Positions 11,401 through 23,700 of a stretch of 64,000 bases of DNA are shown here, in pieces; positions within the stretch are counted from its first letter, which is position 1; the number at the start of each line of letters is the position of its first letter. The notes under the pieces were generated by a model. It ran no database searches. It saw only the letters and a program-made list of their open reading frames with translations, and had not been told where the DNA came from. The DNA is from Lucifuga dentata. Taxonomy: Eukaryota; Chordata; Actinopteri; Ophidiiformes; Bythitidae. The translations under genes and the position numbers were made by a program. The stretch covers positions 207,519 to 271,518 of the forward strand of contig VXCM01000128.1 of the NCBI GenBank assembly GCA_014773175.1, read 5' to 3'.

Positions 11401-14400
11401 ATTATTGGTTTGTGAATATCGGCTCTATGGGGAATCTGCCTTTGAGATATTTAACTGAGCTTTTTGATTAGAGGAAATGAGCCCACTTAATTGGATGCAT
11501 TCATCTCTCTGTCCTTCCTTTTTTCAGCTATTTTCCTTCCATCTATTTTTCATTCCATTGAGTAAATAATCCCTCTTGATGAGCAGCAGAAAACATTGAA
11601 TATAATCCTCTTACAAAACAATGTCAATGTCAGAAAATGATGCATGATTCTTGGATATTTATTCTGCACATGCTATCTTGTCGGGTAATGCTAAAGTGGG
11701 GATGTCACCGATTCTGTACCACAAATTGGCTAGAGAGGATAGTTTTAATGATGTACAATTTGCCAGTGATGTGGTTGATTTAGTCTTATCTTAGAAAATA
11801 ACGCATATGAGAAACCTGCCACACTGTGCTGTGACTGGGATGTGCAACCAGTCACACCAAGTCATTATAGGTGACACTGGAGGAAAAAAAAAAAACAGGA
11901 TAATTAGGACCAATTTTGACATCATGTGGTGAGATCTGGTCATTGCACTACACAAAAACCTCCCCTGTATCAATGCAAATGATGTCACTGGCATTTATAT
12001 AACTAAAACTCATGTTTTATTCCTGTTAAATCCTTTGCATATTGCAGTAATGAGCTCTGTCCACTTGGAGGCACTGTGCATCCTTAACACAGCACAATGT
12101 GTGGGTGCTTGCAAGTGTTCTTGTATATGATGTATGCGTGTGTGTGTGTGTGCCTGTATTTGTCTGGCTGTATATGGCTCTATCTGCATTCATATGCCTC
12201 CGTGCAAAATCAAGGGGGGGGTGGGCTACCTGAGCTCGTAATAACATTTCCATGATGCGCCATGCAGCTCAGTACAGTACCAGCTTACAAAATTGCATTG
12301 TGAAATGGAAGGATACTTTTCCCAGTGACTGGTAATGTTTCCCTGGTCTCAGTGCAATTTATCATGTACAGAACAGGGCAAAAAATATATACCGGTATAA
12401 ACTGTTTTAAATAGTTGAATTTGCTTGTGTTGGGCAACTAAACAATCATAAAAGCACAGGATATGTATATGTAATATTTTTATAATGTATTATATTCATC
12501 TACACTTTTGCAAAATTGTAGATTAACTTCTCTGTTTATAGGTGAACACTTACTTTGAGCTTATTGTATTGGGTTGCATTACATTGTGCAGATGACTACC
12601 TGTCTTAGCCAGGTATTTGTGAACTGCAACTCCCATCTTGTCACATTTAAATGGAGTGCAAGTCTGAGAATTAGTCTAGTCAAAATAAATTAGTAGTAAA
12701 ATAGTAAGTTGTTTGTTTGGGAATTGAAGTTCTGCTTTCATTATGTGAGCTTGAGTTCTCCTCATTAAAAGAGATATATTTCCCTTGAAATTACAGCACA
12801 CACGACACATACGCCCCTGCAGCATCAAACCTTGAGTGAAAAACACCTAAAGTTTTACCTTTTCCTCCTTAGTTTTACTGCTTATTCTTTCTTCTCTCTA
12901 GTGGCTGTCAGTTATTTGGTATTTTATTCATTTTAGCAGCTTCGTCTCCCTGCTGCAGATGTTTTCTTCATCTCTCTTTCTCTTTTCCTCGCTCTGTTTC
13001 CTCAAAGTCGCAGACTTTGTGCTGCTTATTCTCACTGATTGATTTATTTTACCTCTAAGTTTAGGCTTTTGCCAGACCTGGTCTTGACAGGTCAATTTAT
13101 TAGTGTTTAAATGAGTGAGGTACATAAGCCTTTAGTCTGCAGTGTGCTCACCTATTATGGGACGCACTACCGGTGAACCAGCGATGCTGTTGCATTAATG
13201 GGGCTTCCATTTCACCCATTTGTTTGTCTTGATTTCAAATTGACAGCATCAGACCGTTCAACCTTTTTTGTTTGTGCCTTTTTTTTTTTTTTTTTTTNTT
13301 TTTTTTTTTTTTTTTTATGCATTCATTGCTTTCGTTACAGGCCATCACACACATAAACGAGCATAAAGCTGAAAATTTGAGGTTATGACAGTATTATTCT
13401 GAGTCATTTCTAAAATTACAGCCTATACTTTATTGTCATCCCTGTTTCCTGTTACTTTCTGACCACAGTCATTGCCTATTACTGTTCTACAGATCATTGC
13501 CTACCACACTTTCTTTTATATCCACGGTGTCTCTTGCTGACCAAAACATAAATCTTGAGTGTGCTGCTTACTGGGCTTATTGGGTCATTGTAATGTATAT
13601 TAAATGATTGGCAACATAAAAGTAAAATCAATTTAATTGTGGAAGGACAGTGTGCATTTGTGATTGTTGAGTTGCACAGGAAGTTTAATCACTGTATTGA
13701 CTATATGTTTTACTTATAGTCACTTGATTTTCTACAGTGATCTACTCCGTGCATGTGTATTGTGTGTAATGTGCATTTGTCCTGCATTTTCACTGCAACA
13801 GCTGCTGTGGCTTATTCGCTCTCAGATATTTTGAAGCAGAACCAACTTCTTACATTATAACTCGAGCAGCAATTTCCTGGAGACAGATTAAGCTTTGTCT
13901 CAAACTAAACGTTCCTTTTAGTCAGGATTTACATTAATTTGCTTTCTAGATCCTGGATTCAAGTAGTCTTAGACTCTGTTAAATCTACATTTAAATAGTC
14001 TGATTTCAGGTCGGGATGGTCCTATTTTCAATCCTATTCATTTGATTGTTGATTTGGGGAGTTAACAGGTAAAAAATTTGTTCAAAAGTTAAACCGTGGT
14101 GCAACAAATAAGTTGTTTTTGCTGTAGATTTGACTTCTTAACATTGTGACATGAGACATTTTTGCATTTTAGATAATTTTATAATTTGCAACTTCAGTGC
14201 AGTAGAAATAATTTTTAGAACCCAAGTGTTCATAATTTTTACAACTGCTCATAACTTTTAGATTTTTGGCATCTGGCTCACCATGAAACTGAAGATGAGG
14301 TGTAAGTGAACCAACTGTTTGCAAAGACTGCCAATCAAAATGTAACTACAGCCGTTTACATTTTGATCCTATATCCCAATCTAACTACCAGCCTTCCCAG

Positions 14401-17400
14401 ATGTATAGATGAATGCCATATTTCTCTACACAACATGGTAAAAACCACAGCTATTGCAATAACTTTTTTCCATTGATGTCCAAAGTCTATACACTCTGTT
14501 GCCTTTGTTCCCAAACACTGATTTTGGATACTTGAAAGAGAAGATTATGATGAAGTTTTGCTTTTACTTGCACAGAGGAGCTAAAGGTTCATCAGCAACA
14601 GCTGAGCCTTAGTGACACCACTGTCTTTTCTATGTTGAGGTCATCAATGTTTTCTTATAGTGAATAAATGACATTTCTAAGCAAAAATTAGCTTTTCTTT
14701 TTTAGATAGTACAGAAACAGTGACATTTTCAGAAGACAGTATTTTACACTGTAAATTGAGGAATTGCTCTGACATTTGAAGCAATCAGATAGAATTTGTT
14801 TCACCTCTCTCCCCTTCATGTCCAGGTATTTTTCATTTAATGCTCCAAATGATATTTTAAATAAATTGTGAATGAATGGTAAATGTGAAAGGAAAACCAG
14901 CTCACCTTCAGAAAGAAAACTTGGTCCAACATACAGCAAAATAAATACAAATGGAGTGAAAAACAATTTTTGGCAGAACAGCAGAAAAGGGCAAAGTAAA
15001 ATATGAAAAAACTAAGTGAAATGTTTCCTGGGTTGATGGAGATTGGATATATATAAGAGGCACTGAACAAACTGTGGCAAATCCATTTCTTTGGATCTCA
15101 ATCCCTCTCAAAATGAACACCTAACTGTCCCTATAAAAATCAGTAAGACTTTTACAGTGATGGATTTCCTAGATTTTTCTGCATTTCACACTTTACCTTT
15201 TCACAGAATCGTTATATTTAATATTCAATCAAGTCTCTTACTTCAGTAAAAGCCTCAGTTCAAGAGCTTAAATCAATCAGGTAAATGGAATACAAGGAAA
15301 TATGGAAAGCAAGGTGGAGAATATATCTATTCACCATCAAATCCAAGTCCCTAGATTTATAAAGAATTATGCGTTAAGTAGGACTCCTAATGTCACACAC
15401 ACAAAGACACACACAACACACACATCACCTGAAAACCAGTCTGTATTTGTGTTTATGCAGTATTTGATTAGTTGAGAGGACATTGCATCAGAAATATGTT
15501 CACCTTCAAAAAAGACTGATCATCTTGAGAAAAGGTATGAAAGTCTTGATCTCTGGCGCTTCTTTCTGATAGAGAGATTTCATTAGAAACTAATAGAAAG
15601 CTGCTCACTTCAAATGAGACGAAAGAGAAAGACAGAGACATCTGAGAGGAACCAGTACAGTTGTTCTTATTGATTTTTACACTCTAATCTGAAGCTGAAG
15701 TTTGTGTGTTTTTGAAGTGGCTTGATTAAACTGAAAAGGAGCTGCCTACGTTACCTTTTTGATTATGCACCATGGTGGCAATTCACATTCAGCCCCAGAG
15801 AAACCTAAATTCTGCGACAGATCCAGAAAAGATACTCTCCAAGAAAGCTTTGAGTAGAATTAAGAGTTCTGTAATGAGCTTTTTACTTTGCAGAGCCTGT
15901 CATGCAGACACCTGGGTCATTTAAGGGCAAACTGGCAAAGTGAGAGAAGTTCACCTACAAAGTTTCTGTCATTTGAGGGCCTAAATCAGTGTTTGATCCA
16001 GCCAGCTTTGTTTGAAGTTTCGGCTGACGTTATATTAGAATGTTGAAATATGTTGAAGCTCTTTTCTTGGTTCTTGATTCTGGCTGCTGCACGTGCTGCA
16101 GGGTTTGGATTGAAGGAAATCTTCAGGGTGTCTAAGATATAGAAAGTGTCTGTCATGTCAGATTCTTAAAGTGGTGCAAGTCAATTCTTTAATGTCTTAA
16201 TGAGACCAAGTCCAGCTGCTGCAATTAAACTGACTCTAAGCTGCTGTTCACATGCATGATAATGATGTGGCTTTCCATTTCACAGTCTAATTCAAAGGTA
16301 CCACTGAGTCATTGGCATTCATTATTAATAAAATTAGTCCTCAGACTTTATGATAGAATTTATTTCAATCAATCAAATTAAATCAATAATGAAGTCATAC
16401 TTATCAATATGTAATTATATGCAGATTTTATGTCTTGCTTAAAGACATTTATCATATACCAAAATGTCAAATGCAATCGACAACATCTTAGCTTTATTCC
16501 AGCTATTAGTCTAAGCCCAGGTCTTTACCGAAGTGTGGTTTGGTCTCATAAGTAACCACTTTGGATTGTGGATTTTTCTATTAAAGTGAGGACCTGAGGA
16601 AAAGAGTACATCCTCTCTTCATTCGATTTGCTGCAATCATTGACTCCCGTATGCACACACACACACACGTTCTTGTAGTGGCAGATTGTCCTGATTTCAC
16701 TGTGCTCTCAGCTGTTGCATGCTGCTGGTGTGAAATGTAATTTCCTCTGCAGCTACACACTGTAACAAAGACACTAAATGAAGGAGAGACACAGAGATAG
16801 ACAATGTCCTAAAGAAAGAAATAACAAAGACAAAACAATAATCTAATATTGAGTGTTTCAGGGATGATTGAAAAATGCAACATAATCGCTAATAATAGAG
16901 GTCAGAATTACAAAGTAAGTTATGGTAGCACACTACTGTATAATAATATGTTGGCCAGGATAACAATGGTGTTATGATACTCTGCTATAATTTAATATAT
17001 TGCCAGCAATCATGATACATGAAGAAGAAAAAACTACTCATTAAACGAAAAAGTTTAAAAAAAACAAAACAAAAACAAAAAAACAGGATTATGTCTTATA
17101 TTACACCTGAGTTGAAGCTGTGTATCATAACTGCTGGGAAAAGAGTTTAGGGTTAATAAGTCTGGAGTAAAGGAAGCGTACATCAGTACCCCAGCAGGGT
17201 ATGCTCAAACATATTGATGCCAGTTTATCATTAATATCGTAAGAGATGTATCACAATATATTGCAGTATCTGTTGTTTAAAATTTTCTGAGTATATTCAG
17301 AGGGTCAGAGGCACAGGATTAGACAGGAGAAAGCATAAACCAAAAGACAATTTGATTGGCAAGGTGAAAACATGCAACCCATATTTGGTTGATAGACTAT

Positions 17401-20400
17401 GTCATTATTTCTTTTTCATTCATTCTGAAGTACTGGGTACCATTCAGTTACCCAACAAAACATTAGATTTTCAATAATGACTAATTTTGTGGTTGCATTT
17501 TCTACTCAAAGCCCATGTCAGTTTACTTTCACAAAGCATGTAATTGCCTTGAAAGATCCTGCTTTGAACTATTGCTTTTATTCCTTTGCTTTGGGTTATG
17601 CTTTGAGTTATTGGGTTGGCAGCAGCATAGAAATCAAAGTAACTGCATATTTTGAGGTTGCTATGATATATATTTCTGTCAGGCTTTCAAAGCATTGTTT
17701 ATCATCATACATAACTGAGTGATATTTGTTCTATGTCTTGATATACAGAATAAGAGTCTTTTCTCCCAGTTTGTGGAAAAGAACTGAGAATCATAGGATA
17801 CAGAATCATATGCACATTAGGGATGGGCGATATAGCCTTAAAATAATATCATGCTATCTCAAGGTATTTTGTGATAACCATATTCATGGTGGAAACACAA
17901 ATGCAACACACTGAACAATGCTTTTTACTGGTGATTCTAGAAGTAAATTTGTAAAAGCGGGAGTAAAAATTAATATGTACGTATGTAATATGTAGGGACA
18001 GTAGAGTGTTTCTCTTTAGTAAAGGTAGAATTTATTTTTTTTAATAATCCTGTAATATTTTAATTTGTAAATTTCTCAAATTAACTTGATCTGGTAGTCT
18101 GGTAGCATATAAAACATAAGCAGTATTAATAAATAAAATGATCTCAAATTTTAAAGTACATGTAAACAACAATCAGAGGGAAACCTTCAACCCAAAATGC
18201 TAACACTGAGAAAACTTACTATTAAATGTTAAAATTTACATTAGTTTTTGTCTTCTTGCACATGTTATGAAAATATGTCAACATGTCATCACGCTGCAAT
18301 GTCATGATATGACAGATGTTTTATCATATACAATTATGCCAGTATTATCCTGAACGACATGATCGGGCACAGCCCTAATGCAAATATAACTGTATTTCAG
18401 AGTTCATAGTTCGAGTATTAACAGATTTCGGTAGAACTAGTAGTGATTTTTTATGACAAAATCCAAGTGTAGGCTAATTCCAAACTGAGAATGACAATGA
18501 CAGATATCTAAAATACTGAGAAATTTTATTCTATTCAATGAATTTTTAGGGAGAGACAACAATTCTGGGAAAAACCAGGTTGAACTGGAGTGTGTGAACA
18601 TCCATAATACTAAAAAAAAAGATCTTACATCGGGTTTTATTAATCTAAAAAAAAAAATCTGTGCTCCTGATGTCAAAATATTTCTCTCCAGCAGTTGGTG
18701 TTATGTTGTGTAACTCATAATGTGTGTATACTGTGTCAGCTATCTTTTTTCTAATGCCTTTTCTAATGCTTGTGTTACCTCTTATTCATGGTTCCCAGGA
18801 TATCCTGAACAACCTGGACCCTCTGGGGACTGGAGAGCTGGATGAGGATGACCTCATGCTGGACGTGGACCTACCAGAGGATGGATTACATGGTCAGCAT
18901 ACACACACACATATACACACGTTCATATAAAATAAAATAAGAGGTGAAATGCATTTACACTTGAGGTTAATGCTGTTATCTCACATAGGAATTAAACTTG
19001 TAAGGTTATTCAGTGGCCATGACAAATATTTCAATCTCATCGGCTGAAGGTTCTTCCATTATTTTTGCATAATCGTGCACCTCCAGCAAAACTCTTCATC
19101 TGATCATAATTGTAAATTAATGCATTAGCAAGGTCTTGAGTATTGAATTTCCTGTAGTAACCTTTTGTGTCACATAATGACTTGAAGAAATTTAATTCTG
19201 CCATGCCCTGGTAGATATGTGCCTCTGGAACATCCATTTAACACTTTGCACTTTTAATATGTTGTTACTGAAGAGTTTACATTACAGCCCACCTGCTGCC
19301 ATACACTGGCTTTGAATGACAGCTAGATAGCAGATTATTGGACTTTCTCAGATAGCTGTTTGATTTATACAAACAGAGGCACCCAGACCCAAGGATGGTA
19401 CCAGCACAACCACAGTACACTGTATTAATGGGATTAGGACCAATATTGACATTTCATTCCCTGACAACAACAGTATTATATTATAATGGCGGTGTGGACC
19501 CTGTACCGGACTCGTGGAGAAAACAGAGCCTGAAGGCAAAGCTGTTAATTTACTGAAGAACTTGGTAGTAACTGAAATAATAAGATCACAGGTACAAGCA
19601 GGTTTTCTCTGCAGGATTTTGAGTCTTACCCTTTGGGATAAGATGAGGAGTTCAGACATCAGAAGGGAGCCTGGAATAATGTTCCTTTGAATTGAAAGGA
19701 GCCAGCTAAGTTGGTTATGGCATTTAATCAAGATGCCTCCTGAACGTCTCCCCGGGAAGCTGTTCCGTGCACGCCCAGTGGAGACCACGGAGCAGACCCA
19801 GAATAAGATTGTGTGTGTGTGTTTGTGTGTGTGTGTATACAGTATATGGTCTGGGAACACATTGGAACCCCCCCCAAGAAGAGCCGGGAGACATGGTTAG
19901 GGAGAGTGACATCTACTTTCTTTGTTTAGCATNCCCCCCCCAAGAAGAGCCGGGAGACATGGTTAGGGAGAGTGACATCTACTTTCTTTGTTTAGCATGC
20001 TGCCTCTGCAACCCAGACTCAGATAATTGTTTGAAAATGGATGTGGAAGTATTAATTTTACTTCATCCATGTCACCATAAAATCATATCAGTGGAAGTAT
20101 TAGCATGATTTCTTATCAGCATTTTGTCTTTTACCTATTTCCACATTGTAAGTGTCCTCAACTGAGTTTCTAGGTGTTATCAGGATTCATTCTTAGCTCA
20201 TAATGTTCTATAAATAGTTTTGGCTATGTTATTATGGATTCATCAGATAGCGTGTCAGGCATGAGTGAAAGGGAGAAACGGCTAAGGAATGCTGATCTCA
20301 CAGGTCATGAAATGTAATGAATTATGGGAAGTAAATTTTCTCTCGCCGGGGCTGAATCCAGTCTCTCAAATTACAATTCATGGCTCGTGTGATTTATCGC

Positions 20401-20702
20401 TGATTTAATATAAAATGACTGACAAGCTCACACAAACAGATAAATGGGCAGCATGTGTACCCATAAACATACAGCGCTGATGCCATTCTGTCATCTGTTA
20501 TTCCTGTGTAAACAGTGATCCCCTTGTTTTTTCCTACTGAGGAAAGCAGCAGCAGTGTGACAGAATGAGTAAGTGAGTTAGCGAGTGAGGGAGAGAGAGA
20601 GAGACAGAGACAGAGAGAGGAATGTTCACTCTTAAGGAATGTGAATTGGAGTGGCGTCCCTACCTACTCCTTCTTGGGAAGTGGGCATATTTATAACTCT
20701 AT

Positions 20703-20757
<55 letters not shown>

Positions 20758-23700
20758 CAAGTAAGACAGGCTAAAGAGTCCATTAAGATCCTGAAATGAG
20801 GGGTAGGGAAGAGAGTTTCTTTCCTTTCTTCCTTCCTAGAGACACCCCGGCTCTGCCAGAAAACAGGAAGAGGAGAGAGGTGGGGAAAAGGAGCCTCATG
20901 TCGTTTTTCATCCAGTTTTCTGGTCCCGTGACACGACAGAGGCCCTAGCTTTGCTCTTTAGTCTGCTTCAGCTGGTGACTCCCTAACTTGGCCGCACACC
21001 AGACACCTCAGCTGCAACCACAGTCCTCTCTGTTCAGCTCCAGTTCCTAGGGAGTTCCCAGAAAAACAGGCCTGTCAACAAAGACAGAGTCAGGCAGGGT
21101 GGGAGCTGAGTTGATTTTCTCTCTCTGGCCCTTTAACTGCTCACCAGCTGACTGGACGAAGAGTCATTTCTCTCCACTCTCTGCCTGAGTTTCTCCGCCT
21201 TTTGGATTTGGATATTGGATTTGGATATACCCATTGTTTTTGTTTTTTGAGGACTTTTTTTTTTTTTAAGCTGAAAAGGAGTTTTTTTTTTAAGGGAGTT
21301 CAGAGTTCTCAGAATGGACCAGACTGTCTGCTCCTCTGCTATGTGATGACACTCAGGGTAAAGTATTTTAACCACCACTGAATACCTTGGATTGTGTTTT
21401 TCATCTGCCAATACTTTATCTCTCTCTCTTTCCCTCAATCAGTGACTGTGCCATAGAGAGTCAAGGGTCCCTTTGATTTCCAGAGGGTTGCGCTCTGTTA
21501 GTTGTCAATTTTGTTGCGACCATGGTTCATTTCACAGCTGTATGCTATTGAGTGCTGCCAAATACTGTGTCCTTTTACCTTCTTGAAAATGGAATGACCT
21601 GTCATTGTGTGTATGAACGAGTGTGTCTTCTTGCCTTTGATGGTGCACACAGTTGAGAAAAATAGAAAATGAGATGTATCGGGTCATGATTTATACCTAC
21701 ACAGCCAAGAATAGAATATGTGAAAAAATGCACAGTATTATTCATGCCCACATTATATAGAAAATTGATTCATAGCTGTATATTTTGTATGTACAGTACC
21801 TGAGAGCGAAGAGAGAAATAGGCAGAGAAATATGGATAAAAACAAATTCTAACCTTTGCACAGTTTCATCAAGTGCATCAAGTTTCACAGTTTCAACAAG
21901 TGCCACAGAAATTGATCTCCTGAACTTTTGTTTTCTGCATTTATGTATCTTTCACAAATGCAGGCTTTATAAATGACAGCCCAGATAACAGTGTGTGAAG
22001 CCTGTCATTTGTCCTTTTTTTTTGTTTGTTTGTTTCAGGCATGAATATAGCTGTCTTTGCTCTGCTTTATGATGCTCTAAACTCTCCCTATACAGACACT
22101 GACAGGATGTCCCACATTGAGCACTTGGAAAGGGGCAGCCGGCAGGGCCAGCGGCGAAAGCAGCACCGCTGGAACGGACCAGACCATTTCCAAAGTGATA
22201 GTAGGTCCGTACAGCTTGTGTTATACATAGAATTGTCTCATCGTATACATTTGTTATTACTGATTGATGATAATAAGTATAACACAATATGCTGTTCGGT
22301 CTGCAATGGTATAATACGTGTATGTCATTGGGGGTTAATTCTTAGGCTATCCAGAATCTCCAGGAAACAAACAGACAATTCATGCGCATGTTATTTTTTT
22401 TTTTTTTTTTGGGGGGGGGGGGTTACTTTTAGTGTACTCAGAAGACTGAGCATATGTATGCATGTATGCACATGCACTATTTATTGTTTATGTTATATGT
22501 TGCTTTTGTATACTTTGTTTTTACAAATGGAACTCTGTCATAAACACACTTTTGAAACTCATTATACAAAATTGGCATTTGTGGGACCATATATTTGTGT
22601 TGTTTTAGCAATCATCTCTCTTCAGCATTGACTGCAGCCACTTTATCTCATAGGTTCTTTTAGAATTTGTCAGAACAATGTACAGTACTTAATTAATTCA
22701 CCATTCACTTATTCATCACAAAAAAAAAAACAAAAAAAAAACATGTTTGTCCATCCATGACTCATTCAGAAAGCTATGGGCAGGATATGAAATAGAACAA
22801 TAACAGCCTTTATAAAATATGGTAATTCTCTCATCCAACATGGCAACAATATGAGAGCTATAAAACAATGAAAACAATGCAATGTTGTCACTGAATTATG
22901 GTGATTATGAGTAAGATATGATAGATGCAAGTGAAAAGTATGAAAACAACAAATCACATCTTCTTGTCTGTCTTTGACTTTGTGACTGCTGTTTTTTTCT
23001 TTCTCAGGGTCCCCATCTTCCAACACTATGATGGTTTCAGAGCTCCAAGGATCTCCCCACGGCCTGTCGCCTGTGAAGTCAGGCAGGATGGCTACATGGG
23101 AACGCTGGATGAGCTAACACTCAAACACATGGCCCAGGACTGCAGCTCCCTTAAGAACCAGCTGCTCAGGCTTAAAACTTTACTCCAGGTTTGTTCGGAA
23201 TACAAAGCCAGCATGTGTAATGCATGCACCAAACATGCACAAAGTCATGCACAGATTCTCAAATCATAGCTGAGGGAAATTTATGATTCATTCCTTCTTA
23301 TTGACTTAACTGTCACTTTACTGATGTTAACCTGCTGTTAATGAAACTCGAATTTCCTGCAGCTGTTTCACAGTAAAATCCTCTGAAGAGTTTATTCCCA
23401 ATGTACCACAGGAAGGGTTTTCATATGAAACAGATGTTTTGTGTTTGTATTAACAAACAACAGCAGCAGCAAATAAACACAGAAAAAAAAATCAGAAACA
23501 AGGGGAAGCTTCTTAATATAATTTGATTAAATATATTCATAAAACAGGAAATTAAGTCATGTTTTTAATAGTCTCAAATATAGGCCTGCTTCTGGCTTCA
23601 GTTCAGATGAATAGACTACTATTTGAGAAATGCCTGTCACTGGGAAAAATACACCCATTCATTGCTCTTACACATAATATGAGCACACAAAACACACACT

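Larger units (their letters stand above)
8796..18798 (+). other. ccser2 intron of 10.0 kb
   Basis: It begins GTGAGT and ends GGTTCCCAG. It is AT-rich, with homopolymers interrupted by single Ns (9157 and 13298), a CTTT/T run (11043-11070), short TG and CA runs, a small hairpin (14334-14367) and an hAT-type MITE (17818-18377). I see no additional exon. Confidence 0.8.
18893..22095 (+). other. ccser2 intron of 3.2 kb
   Basis: It holds a LINE 3-prime tail fragment (about 19730-20040) with an assembly duplication, an AT-rich block with homeodomain-like TAAT cores (about 20270-20480), a GA microsatellite (20706-20754) and a more GC-balanced stretch (about 20830-21130). No exon is seen. Confidence 0.75.

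Noticed and set aside
19348..19860. 170-codon minus-strand frame
   Set aside because: It runs across a LINE tail and a TG microsatellite, with no coding signature.
22026..22631. 201-codon plus-strand frame
   Set aside because: Only its first part is ccser2 exon 4; the rest reads through intron including a poly-T/poly-G stretch.
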